Below, piece after piece: positions 9,801 through 17,205 of a stretch of 43,466 bases of DNA. This DNA is from an uncultured Methylococcaceae bacterium (GTDB lineage: Bacteria; Pseudomonadota; Gammaproteobacteria; Methylococcales; Methylomonadaceae): the NCBI GenBank assembly GCA_903863905.1, contig CAIPDT010000036.1:1-43466 (forward strand), given 5' to 3'. A program made the position numbers and the translations under genes. Position 1 is the first letter of the stretch. Every line of letters starts with the position of its first letter. Below the pieces are notes generated by a model. That model was not told the origin of the DNA. It was given only the letters and a program-made list of their open reading frames with translations, and ran no database searches.

Positions 9801-10038
9801 GCGTTGAAATAAGTTGTAATTCTGTTTGAGAATGCTCAAGGTCAGTACCAGTGGCCGAGGATATTTTATCTAATAATTCAGGTAAACGGTTAATGAGTTC
9901 ATTAAGAAGATATTCTCTGGTTTCATGAGCGGAAAGTGGTCGAACAGTGGCTTGATTGTCTGAGACTAATTGATTAATATCATCTAATTCGTCTGCACGA
10001 ATCAGTCGATCATAGAGTCCCTTGGGTAATTGAGTCAT
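6883..10038 (-). CDS. PLD nuclease-SF2 helicase-DUF3427 protein
   Basis: This 1051-aa protein has a phospholipase-D-type nuclease motif (LHAKAWIFH near residue 223, then FIGSANLSESAL). A superfamily 2 helicase core follows, with Walker A ATGTGKT near 361, DEAHH near 454, LTATPERTDG, and motif VI QQIGRGLRLA near 663. The C-terminal 280 residues are a DUF3427-like domain. Proteins of this build are probably DNA-acting and often sit near mobile or defence genes; the exact role is not established. The open frame begins at 10140, but I choose the ATG at 10038 (MTQLPKGLYDRL). An AGGA lies at ideal spacing before it (10045-10048), and the 34 extra residues do not look conserved. It stands alone with no methylase or partner gene. 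Confidence 0.85.
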   Translation of the reverse strand: MTQLPKGLYDRLIRADELDDINQLVSDNQATVRPLSAHETREYLLNELINRLPELLDKISSATGTDLEHSQTELQLISTLLKTARLETKIGTETDLIANPPQVLKSIHDKDMPGVYPITGLRTPWLFSSSRSEPSLLQELIAELQAVDSVDILVSFITWSGVRKIIDILKQATAVDAKGQSRTRFRILTTTYIGATEARAVNALAELPNVDLKISLDGRRTRLHAKAWIFHRQSGFGSAFIGSANLSESALISGIEWTVKLTQVSNAAIFKNAQAHFETLWNDGEFQPYDPNNQEHRNALEKALQVERYRGNIGNNNLEPIAIQTWFDLSPKPYQQEMLERLATERSHQRYRNLVVAATGTGKTVVAAFDYARLAKEQGGQPRLLFIAHRIQILQQAINTFRQVLRDTNFADLLDGNNQPNQYDHLFATINTVHSRDLISKYGANYWSMVIIDEAHHLPASSFHKVATTIKPKILLGLTATPERTDGKSLNHYFDPRPDGSPAVTLRLWDALDQELLAPFEYYASHDEIDLSSIHWKQANVDRQLDNIISASDIRARSALVAISTYVSDINKLKAIGFCISVNHAEFMADYFNKHKLPALAITGKHTQKERDQAISQLKQGTIKVIFTCDLFNEGVDIPDVNTLLLLRPTQSAVIFQQQIGRGLRLAQDKSSCLVLDFVGSYSKEFRFDILLRTLTGQTRLALKESVEKGFGLLPTGCHVQFDRVARQRVLDSLKAALRLNVTRLKAELIAWANTKNKHQITLKDFLIENTLEMSDVYTGRYSWTELKRRAQLTTLNEGPRESELLGRIGSILYVDDITILNAWREALEFNTIDETRLQILAHSFLVRQTELITPLDFISLIEQHPAIKAELLEVIAWRLEQSFHFSLPLDNTPSTWALCLHNRYSRSDIITAIGYANANKRPAFREGCLALSEDKIELMFVTLDKSTGFAERVQYHDYAISPTLFHWQSQNVASAKNPTGQRYLESVNKTNPNGWRFFLFVRENQETAYASLGEVVLVKAEGEKPISITWQLINAMPIELFRHFSILKAA

Positions 10039-10231
10039 TAGAAATCCTGTTGTTCGATGGGCTAATAAAAATTGAGTTACTTGCTGCAAATGATATATTC
10101 GTGATTCAATGCATCTGCTTTTTCCGTAACCGATAGACATTTTTGATGTCGTGCGTTATCGAGTACTTTTATAAGGTTAAATGAATTAAATAGGGTGCAA
10201 ATAACAGCAGATTATGATAGTTTTAGTTGGG

Positions 10232-10804
10232 TTAAGTTAGTTTCTGAATCGTAAAAAGTTTAGGTGCAGAGGGTTTATCGGCTTCACTGAGGGTTAATTG
10301 ATAATTAAAGTAGAGTGGGGCTAATTGTGAGCACCATTGCGCTACTTTCAGGGCTTCATCATCACCACCCGGGTGCCCTGGGTATGCCATGATAGTTAGT
10401 AATCCGTCTTTAGCTAGGAGTTTTCCGGCGCTTTGTAAAGCAACAAGCGTGCTTTCAGTTTGGGTGATAAGGTGTTTATCTCCGCCCGGTAAATAGCCCA
10501 AATTAAACATAATAGTGCGGACTTTGCCGTGATACTGTTCAGGTATTTTTTCACTCATTAACGCGTGACTAGCGAGTATTAAGGTGGGTGACTCTAGTTT
10601 GGCTAACCGAAATCTTTCACGCGTGTTTTCAATGGCCGAGGCTTGTATATCAAAGCCAAAGACTAACCCTGTAGGCCCCACTAATTCGGTCAAAAATAAG
10701 GCATCATGGCCATTGCCTAACGTGGCATCGATGGCAATATCACCGTGTTGAAGCGTATCTTTAATAAGGCTGTGCGCCTGTTTAACCAGTGAAATGCGTT
10801 GCAT
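10232..10804 (-). CDS. mnmM: tRNA nm5s2U methyltransferase MnmM-like (YtqB family)
   Basis: This 190-aa class I SAM-dependent methyltransferase has the SAM-binding motif DATLGNGHDALFL (about residues 26-38) and the FNLGYLPGGDK block (about 100-110) that marks the YtqB/MnmM family. Known members methylate nm5s2U34 to mnm5s2U34 at the wobble base of certain tRNAs. Its first 23 nt overlap the end of the upstream FAD oxidoreductase gene, a strong sign of coupled production. In Escherichia coli the same methyl step is done by the unrelated methyltransferase half of MnmC. No MnmC-type methyltransferase is visible in the window. Family assignment is firm; the substrate is by homology. Confidence 0.85.
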   Translation of the reverse strand: MQRISLVKQAHSLIKDTLQHGDIAIDATLGNGHDALFLTELVGPTGLVFGFDIQASAIENTRERFRLAKLESPTLILASHALMSEKIPEQYHGKVRTIMFNLGYLPGGDKHLITQTESTLVALQSAGKLLAKDGLLTIMAYPGHPGGDDEALKVAQWCSQLAPLYFNYQLTLSEADKPSAPKLFTIQKLT

Positions 10805-11849
10805 AATAACGTTGAATGTTTGAAGGGGAGGGTGAGTTAGAAGCTAAAGCCGCGGCAAATTGTTGGGCATAGATAGGAATCTGCAAACTTCCTTTAGCGC
10901 CAAAGCCGTTGAAAATACTCAGCTGAGAATACTGAGGGTGATGACCGATAAAAGGCAGTTTATCTAAGGTACAGGGACGAATATTAGCTTGATGACTCAC
11001 TAAATGGGTGGGTGGAAGGTCAGGTAATATCTGCGCCAGACTATTTAAGAGTGCGCCTTTAGCCGTTTCTGTGGGTTGGGTATCTACGTTTTCTCGATCA
11101 AACGTAGCTCCTAAACGCAGATGACGTTCGTTTAAAGGGATTAACCAATCCCCAAAGTTAAGGATTTTATCGGGTAAGTGACCTTGGTATTCAAGTGTTA
11201 AAATTTCACCTTTAACCAATTGAAATGGTAACCAAGAAAATAACGGATTATGCTGGGCCTGATGACCGTCGCAAAATATAATCTGCTTGGGATAGACACC
11301 CTGCCAGTGTAATTCAGGCTGAAACTGCAGTTCATCAAGGCTGACAGATCCTTGGCGATAACTGGCTTGAGCGATAAAAAACGCTTTTAAACAGCTTAAT
11401 AAATTCCGGGTTAATAAATAACCAGTTTGTTTTTGTTCCAAGGACCCTAACTGGGTTACGGGAGTATTGAAGAACGCATCACTTGGATTGATGCGTTCTA
11501 TAAAAGCCTGATAGGACGGCTCTTGTAAGCGTTTAAGTCCATAGTTGACTTCGGCTTGAGATTTAAAAATCCTGAGCATCGGTTTTTCAATATAAAATGG
11601 TTGCTTAAAAAATGTGCTTAAATGTTGATAGTAGCGTTTAGCCATGCTTAATTGTTGATCGACTTCTGCCGCTTTAACCAAACGCATCCCCGTGATTGGA
11701 TTAATTAACCCGGCTGCCACTTGAGAGGCACTCTCTTGGCCATTATCGACCACAAGAACTTTATAGCCCCGTTGCATTAATTCCCAAGCCAAGAGACTAC
11801 CCGCTAAACCTTGGCCAATAATTAAGTAATCCAGCGATATTTGTGTCAT
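10782..11849 (-). CDS. FAD-dependent oxidoreductase, MnmC(o)-like
   Basis: This 355-aa DAO-family flavoprotein starts with a Rossmann FAD motif (LIIGQGLAGSLLAWEL, about residues 8-23) and has ASQVAAGLINPITGMRLVK. It ends with the NGFGAKGSLQIP segment that closes the FAD site in this family. The fold and length match the oxidoreductase half of MnmC, which turns cmnm5(s2)U into nm5(s2)U in tRNA. The downstream gene, overlapping by 23 nt, is an MnmM methyltransferase that would use that product, so I infer a split cmnm5-to-mnm5 pathway. The start is taken at ATG 11849, five nt after the ybdD stop, rather than TTG 11861. An alternative is another DAO enzyme (an amino-acid oxidase), which context makes less likely. 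Confidence 0.72.
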   Translation of the reverse strand: MTQISLDYLIIGQGLAGSLLAWELMQRGYKVLVVDNGQESASQVAAGLINPITGMRLVKAAEVDQQLSMAKRYYQHLSTFFKQPFYIEKPMLRIFKSQAEVNYGLKRLQEPSYQAFIERINPSDAFFNTPVTQLGSLEQKQTGYLLTRNLLSCLKAFFIAQASYRQGSVSLDELQFQPELHWQGVYPKQIIFCDGHQAQHNPLFSWLPFQLVKGEILTLEYQGHLPDKILNFGDWLIPLNERHLRLGATFDRENVDTQPTETAKGALLNSLAQILPDLPPTHLVSHQANIRPCTLDKLPFIGHHPQYSQLSIFNGFGAKGSLQIPIYAQQFAAALASNSPSPSNIQRYYATHFTG

Positions 11850-11854
11850 CTTAT

Positions 11855-12067
11855 TTAACAACAGCGTTTAATGCCGTTCCATTTTTCATCTTGCCATTGT
11901 TTAAAAAAGGCAGCTTTACTTAAAGGCCCCGCACAGTGTGAGGGCGCATCTGATTGATGAGTTTCTTGATGATGATAGTGCGCATAGTTTTTTAGGTAGC
12001 GCTCATAGGCATCATCACCCGACAATCTGCGGATGATTTGCCAGATTTTATTGAGTGTAGAGTGCAT
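11855..12067 (-). CDS. YbdD/YjiX-family small protein
   Basis: This 70-aa protein belongs to the YbdD/YjiX (DUF466) family, which is almost always encoded directly after CstA/BtsT-type transporters and is thought to assist them. Family residues include W-x-x-IRRLSGDDAYERYL near the N terminus and the H-rich middle. The ATG at 12065-12067 overlaps the cstA stop as TAATG; a longer start at 12082 is possible but lies inside cstA. Translation is probably coupled to cstA. The cluster continues without a gap into the FAD oxidoreductase gene. Confidence 0.85.
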   Translation of the reverse strand: MHSTLNKIWQIIRRLSGDDAYERYLKNYAHYHHQETHQSDAPSHCAGPLSKAAFFKQWQDEKWNGIKRCC

Positions 12068-14136
12068 TAATCTCTGATCCATTCTTCAACTAACCGACTC
12101 GGAATATGGGCGGATTCAGTTAAAGGTGGGACCACTTGCCCGGCGAGGTGTTTGTAACATACGCGTACCATGTCGAGCACAATAACCCACAGTAAGCTAA
12201 CAAAACACAAGGTAATCCAACCATCAATTTGTAAATTGAGGATTAATTGGGGGGCAATGGCGGCCTTGGCGGCGGGTAAAGAGCCATTGGCTAGCTTTTC
12301 AGTTAAATCATTGGCGGCAGAAAAAAAGCCTAAACGGATATTGTCACTGGTAATTTTTTGCCATGCGGCGGTTGAAGTAATCGTGATCAGCCATAACAGC
12401 GGTAAGCCGGTAATCCATGCATAATGAAGTTTATCGGATTTAACTAAAATACCTGTAGCTACAGACAGCGCGATGGCCGCTAACATTTGATTGGCGATCC
12501 CAAATAGTGGCCATAAAATATTAACGCCACCATTTGGATCAATAACACCAATATAAAGAAAATAGCCCCAACCTGACACCACAATAGCACTGGTTAAAAT
12601 AACTGAGGGCGTCCAAGAGGTTTCACCCATTTTAGGCCAGATATTACTGAGAATATCCTGCAACATAAAGCGTCCTACACGGGTACCCGCATCTAAGGTC
12701 GTTAAGATAAAAATCGCTTCAAACATGATAGCAAAGTGATACCACAAGGCGAGTAAATGTTCACCAAAGGCACTGCCAAACAGACTGGCCATACCGACTG
12801 CCAAAGAAGGTGCGCCACCGGTACGCGCAAATAAAGTAGTTTCACCCATTTGATGGGCCAACGTTTGCATTTGTTCGACAGTCACGGGATAACCCCAAGA
12901 GGAAATCTTAGCCACTGCGTCGACAGCTTCAGCACCTACCACCCCCGCCGAACTATTAATAGCAAAGTACACGCCGGGATCTAATACGGTTGCCGCGATC
13001 ATGGCCATAATAGCGACAAATGATTCTAGTAACATGCCACCATAACCAATGAGACGAATATCGGTTTCATTACTCAGTAGTTTAGGTGTAGTACCTGAAG
13101 CAATTAAAGCATGAAAGCCAGAAATAGCCCCACAAGCGATGGTGATAAAAACGAAAGGAAAAAGTTTTCCGCTAAAAATGGGCCCAGTTCCGTCAATAAA
13201 TTGAGTTAACGCCGGCATTTTAATAGCAGGTTGTAAGCAGATAATGGCGATAGCCAATAAAGTGATGGTGCCTATTTTCATATAGGTTGATAAATAATCA
13301 CGTGGTGCTAATAACAACCAAACGGGCAATATAGCGGCTGCAAAACCGTAGGCCATAATAGACCATGCTAAGGTCAAACCCTCATGATCAAACAGATGAC
13401 GTAATGTTTCGTTTTCATCAACAAAGCGTCCGCCAAGGACTGACAATAATAGTAAAACCACCCCTAAGATAGACGCCTCTAAGACTTGTCCAGGGCGAAA
13501 GTGACGCATATAAAACCCAACAAGCATCGCAATGGGAATAGTCGCAGATACGGTAAAGGTAGCCCAGGGGCTGTGTTTCATCGCATTAACGACCACTAAA
13601 CCTAAGACAGCAATCAGGATAATCATAATCGCAAAGGTCGCGGTTAACGCGGCTGTTCCTCCTAGGGGGCCTAATTCATCTTTTGCCATTTGGCCAAGGC
13701 TTTTGGCATCACGACGGCTTGATAAAAATAGGGTGACCATGTCCTGAACGCATCCGCCCAAGACCGCGCCGAATAATATCCAGAGCGTACCCGGCAAATA
13801 GCCAAATTGAGCCGCCAGCGTGGGCCCTATTAAAGGACCAGGGCCGGCAATAGCCGCGAAATGATGACCAAAAACAACCCATTTATGGGTTGGCATAAAA
13901 TCACGGCCATTATCTAAGCGTTCTGCGGGTGTGGCACGGGTTTTATCGACCACTAAAACGCTTGTTGCAATCCATGAAGCATAAAAACGGTAGCTAATCG
14001 CATAAATACAGAGCGCCGCCGTAATGAACCACAGTGAATTAATCGATTCACCCCGATTAATCGCAATACCTCCCACCGCAGACGCGCCTAACATGGCAAT
14101 GAAGAGCCAAATAAAAATATTTAAGAATTTATGCAT
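12067..14136 (-). CDS. cstA: CstA/BtsT-family pyruvate or peptide transporter
   Basis: This 689-aa inner-membrane protein is full length for the carbon starvation protein family (about 690-720 aa). It has many hydrophobic helices and the diagnostic segments RFYASWIATSVLVVD, PTHKWVVFGHHFAAIAGPGPLIGPTLAA near residues 80-108, FGAVLGGCVQDMV, and FILTTLDAGTRVGRFMLQD. Relatives CstA and BtsT of Escherichia coli take up pyruvate (and CstA was linked to peptides). It is the first gene of a four-gene minus-strand run with ybdD, the FAD oxidoreductase and mnmM. No BtsS/BtsR-like sensor is present nearby, so its control cannot be read from the window. Confidence 0.92.
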   Translation of the reverse strand: MHKFLNIFIWLFIAMLGASAVGGIAINRGESINSLWFITAALCIYAISYRFYASWIATSVLVVDKTRATPAERLDNGRDFMPTHKWVVFGHHFAAIAGPGPLIGPTLAAQFGYLPGTLWILFGAVLGGCVQDMVTLFLSSRRDAKSLGQMAKDELGPLGGTAALTATFAIMIILIAVLGLVVVNAMKHSPWATFTVSATIPIAMLVGFYMRHFRPGQVLEASILGVVLLLLSVLGGRFVDENETLRHLFDHEGLTLAWSIMAYGFAAAILPVWLLLAPRDYLSTYMKIGTITLLAIAIICLQPAIKMPALTQFIDGTGPIFSGKLFPFVFITIACGAISGFHALIASGTTPKLLSNETDIRLIGYGGMLLESFVAIMAMIAATVLDPGVYFAINSSAGVVGAEAVDAVAKISSWGYPVTVEQMQTLAHQMGETTLFARTGGAPSLAVGMASLFGSAFGEHLLALWYHFAIMFEAIFILTTLDAGTRVGRFMLQDILSNIWPKMGETSWTPSVILTSAIVVSGWGYFLYIGVIDPNGGVNILWPLFGIANQMLAAIALSVATGILVKSDKLHYAWITGLPLLWLITITSTAAWQKITSDNIRLGFFSAANDLTEKLANGSLPAAKAAIAPQLILNLQIDGWITLCFVSLLWVIVLDMVRVCYKHLAGQVVPPLTESAHIPSRLVEEWIRD

Positions 14137-14377
14137 CTGTGACTCGTTTAGTAAAATAATTTGGTTTTTAACTGAGGTTAGGTATACGTTATTGTATATC
14201 AGTTCCTATGTCACGTTAAATGAGACTTGCTGTTAACTCACTTCTTAAGCCACTTATAAAGATAAAACCATTATAATTACCTTATTCAAGTACAAAACAT
14301 GAAGAAACTATCTGTTTGTCGGAGTCGATCTTTAAAATTTTTAGGTAGAATGCGTGTGTTAAGAGGAAGCGGTCAAG

Positions 14378-15553
14378 ATGGAAGTTGATGTATTGATTAT
14401 TGGAGCGGGTGCTTCTGGTTTAATGTGCGCGATTGAGGCGGGTAAGCGGGGTAAGCGAGTCTTAGTGCTTGATCACGCGAATAAGGCCGGTAAAAAAATT
14501 TTAATGTCAGGGGGAGGGCGGTGTAATTTTACTAATTACACGATTGAACCTCTTAACTATCTGTCTAACAATCTCCATTTTTGTAAATCGGCGTTAAGTC
14601 GCTATACCCAATGGGATTTTTTAGCTTTAATCGCTCACTATAAGATCCCTTTTCATGAGCGCGCTCATGGACAATTATTTTGTGATGACAGTGCAAAGGA
14701 TATTTTAGAGCTGTTATTACAGGAATGTGCCAAGGTTGGTGTGATTCTTCAGCTTAATACGGATATTAACGAGATTACTCGACTGGAATCTCAGTTTACC
14801 CTGAAGACTTCTCAAGGGGTTTTTAAGGGACTGTCATTGGTGGTGGCAACGGGCGGCTTGTCTATTCCTAAAATGGGTGCTTCGCCTTTAGGTTATAAAA
14901 TCGCTGAACAGTTTGATATTCCTGTGATTCCTACTCGTGCGGGTTTGGTTCCTTTAACCTTACAACCGAATGATAAAGAGCTGTTTTCACCTTTATCAGG
15001 GATTGCTATACCTTGTGTTGTGAGCAATACTCGACAATATTTTAAAGAAAATATTTTATTTACCCATCGTGGCTTAAGTGGCCCCGCTATTTTACAAATA
15101 TCATCTTATTGGTTAGCAGGCGAGGCGATTAAGATTAATTTATTACCTGATCTGGAGGTAGTTCAGTATCTTAAAGAATTACGTCAACAAAAAACAAAAA
15201 GTCATGTAAAAACGATCTTAGATCAGTATTTACCGAAGCGTTTATTGGGCTGTTTACTGCCAGAAGAATTACTCAATAAGGCATTGCCTGATTTATCTGA
15301 TTTTCAAATTGAGCAGATAGCTCAGCAATTACAGCAATGGCAAATTAAGCCGAATGGAACTGAAGGTTATCGGACTGCAGAAGTCACGATTGGGGGCGTT
15401 GATTGTAATGCCTTATCCTCTAAAACCATGGAAAGTAAACAGGTGCCCGGACTCTATTTTATTGGAGAAGTGGTTGATGTCACCGGTTGGTTAGGCGGTT
15501 ATAATTTTCAATGGGCTTGGTCATCCGCTTGGTGTGCAGGACAATACGTGTGA
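14378..15553 (+). CDS. BaiN/YhiN (HI0933)-family NAD(P)/FAD oxidoreductase
   Basis: This 391-aa flavoprotein has the dinucleotide-binding motif LIIGAGASGLMCAIEAGKRG (about residues 5-24), GKKILMSGGGRCNFTN (about 39-54) and the C-terminal FIGEVVDVTGWLGGYNFQWA block. These three together define the HI0933/YhiN family. The gut enzyme BaiN of this family reduces bile-acid intermediates, but in proteobacteria the substrate is unknown. An AAGAGG ribosome site precedes the ATG at 14378. The upstream 240 bp is shared with the divergent cstA operon and must hold both promoters; I could not place them with confidence. Confidence 0.85.
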   Translation: MEVDVLIIGAGASGLMCAIEAGKRGKRVLVLDHANKAGKKILMSGGGRCNFTNYTIEPLNYLSNNLHFCKSALSRYTQWDFLALIAHYKIPFHERAHGQLFCDDSAKDILELLLQECAKVGVILQLNTDINEITRLESQFTLKTSQGVFKGLSLVVATGGLSIPKMGASPLGYKIAEQFDIPVIPTRAGLVPLTLQPNDKELFSPLSGIAIPCVVSNTRQYFKENILFTHRGLSGPAILQISSYWLAGEAIKINLLPDLEVVQYLKELRQQKTKSHVKTILDQYLPKRLLGCLLPEELLNKALPDLSDFQIEQIAQQLQQWQIKPNGTEGYRTAEVTIGGVDCNALSSKTMESKQVPGLYFIGEVVDVTGWLGGYNFQWAWSSAWCAGQYV

Positions 15554-15706
15554 GAATGTTAAATTTTAATCTGTTTGGAAATAGGAGTCGTTAATATTGA
15601 ATAAGTAGCCTTAATGATTCATATACACCTTCTTCTATAGCTGAAACTTTGGGTTTACAGCTACTTTAATTAATTAAACTTTGACTGTCTTTTTATATAA
15701 AAAACA

Positions 15707-16432
15707 ATGAATAAACCTTTAAATAAAAGCCTTACGACTAACCTTGCTGCCGTTGGCATTATTATTCTTGGATCTATCAGCCCTGTGCTGGAAGATTTAA
15801 TTAAATCAATTGGATTTTTTGCCTTATCGGGTGCAATTACAAACTGGTTGGCCATTTATATGCTCTTTGAGAAGGTGCCCTATCTCTATGGCTCTGGGGT
15901 GATACCGGAACGTTTTGAGGAGTTTAAATTATCGATTAAACAACTAATGATGCAACAATTTTTTACCGCCGCTAATATTGAAGCCTTTATTCAAAAAGAA
16001 GAGCAGGAAGGTAGCAAAATACTTAATTTGGAACCTTTCTTGAATGCGGTTGATTACGATAAGATTTATGAAGGTTTAGTCTCTTCTATTATGGGTTCTT
16101 CCTTTGGCGGTATGTTAATGATGATGGGGGGTGAAGAAGCGTTAGTACCCTTAAAGGAACCCTTCACTGAAAAAATGAAGCAAACCTTAGTGGATATGAT
16201 TGAGTCAGATCGTTTTAAAACAGCGATTAAAGAAGGTCTTGATGCGCATAAAATTGGTGTTGATATTACCGATAAAATTGAAAATGTGATTGATAAAAGA
16301 TTGAATGAATTAACGCCGCAATTAGTTAAAGAAATGGTTGAAGCGATTATCCATGAACACTTAGGTTGGTTAGTGGTTTGGGGTGGCGTCTTTGGCGGTG
16401 TGATGGGCTTATTGTTTTATATTTTCGTTTAA
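15707..16432 (+). CDS. DUF445-family membrane protein
   Basis: This 241-aa protein resembles the DUF445 family. A hydrophobic N-terminal helix (about residues 13-35) with the conserved GAITNWLAIYMLFEKVPYLY block is followed by GSGVIPERFEEFK. A long soluble helical middle comes next, and a C-terminal membrane helix (about 222-240). It is shorter than the classic family members, as expected for the compact version. Function is unknown; the topology suggests a membrane-anchored periplasmic or cytoplasmic helical domain. Its stop overlaps the start of the following esterase (TAATG), so the two are probably co-translated. Confidence 0.78.
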   Translation: MNKPLNKSLTTNLAAVGIIILGSISPVLEDLIKSIGFFALSGAITNWLAIYMLFEKVPYLYGSGVIPERFEEFKLSIKQLMMQQFFTAANIEAFIQKEEQEGSKILNLEPFLNAVDYDKIYEGLVSSIMGSSFGGMLMMMGGEEALVPLKEPFTEKMKQTLVDMIESDRFKTAIKEGLDAHKIGVDITDKIENVIDKRLNELTPQLVKEMVEAIIHEHLGWLVVWGGVFGGVMGLLFYIFV

Positions 16433-17205
16433 TGAATACTGTTGTTTGTGCTTTTGAAGAATTTGGTGACATTGAGTCAAAACCTTTAATTATCTTACAT
16501 GGTTTTTTTGCCTCTTCTCGTAACTGGAGACAAGTCGCTGAAAAGTTATCGGTTACTTATCATGTTTACGTTTTAGATGTGCGTAATCACGGTGAGTCAC
16601 CACATCATCCTGTGATGAATTATGCGGCTATGGCTGCGGATGTGGTGCATTTTATGGATGTTCATGGCTTGTCTGAGTCTCATCTATTGGGACATAGTAT
16701 GGGCGGAAAAATAGCGATGTGGTTAGCGTTAAATAATCCTGATCGTGTTGATAAATTGATTGTCGCTGATATTTCGCCAACGTGTTATACGCATAGTTTT
16801 GATCCCTTAATTACCGCGTTAAAGGCTTTGCCCTTAAGTGAAATAACGAATCGTAAACAAGCTGAACAATGGTTGGCGCCTTATATTCCTGAATTAAGTT
16901 ATCGGCAATTTTTATTGCAGAATTTAGTTTTAAAAGAAGGGGCTTATTATTGGCGTGTTGATTTGGATATTTTTTATAGCCAAGGCCACCATATTATTGA
17001 ATTTCCGCGGGTAGAACACGTAGAGCCTTATTTAGGTAGTGCTTTATTTTTGGCGGGTGGAGATTCTAACTATGTTAAAACGGATGATATTGAGCCTTTG
17101 TTTCCCAAAGCCAATTTAAAGGTGATTGCTAAGGCGGGGCATTGGTTGCATGTACAACAACCGATTGAATTTTTAACGCAAGTTGAGACGTATTTAACGG
17201 CTTAG
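16432..17205 (+). CDS. Alpha/beta hydrolase, YbfF-like esterase
   Basis: This 257-aa alpha/beta hydrolase shows the oxyanion segment ILHGFFASSRNWR (about residues 19-31), VRNHGESPHH, the nucleophile elbow GHSMGG (serine about 89) and a C-terminal GHWLH histidine (about 237). The pattern and length match the YbfF acyl-ester hydrolase subfamily. The ATG at 16432 is chosen over the in-frame extension to 16366 because the extension runs inside the DUF445 gene and the TAATG overlap is typical of coupling. The natural substrate is unknown. It converges on ampG with a 4-nt overlap. Confidence 0.85.
   Translation: MNTVVCAFEEFGDIESKPLIILHGFFASSRNWRQVAEKLSVTYHVYVLDVRNHGESPHHPVMNYAAMAADVVHFMDVHGLSESHLLGHSMGGKIAMWLALNNPDRVDKLIVADISPTCYTHSFDPLITALKALPLSEITNRKQAEQWLAPYIPELSYRQFLLQNLVLKEGAYYWRVDLDIFYSQGHHIIEFPRVEHVEPYLGSALFLAGGDSNYVKTDDIEPLFPKANLKVIAKAGHWLHVQQPIEFLTQVETYLTA

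Noticed and set aside
14024-14236. A plus-strand 70-codon frame opposite the cstA start
   Set aside because: It is antisense to cstA and overlaps the cstA promoter region; there is no family match. Similar antisense frames within thiC, mfd and nhaD were dropped for the same reason.
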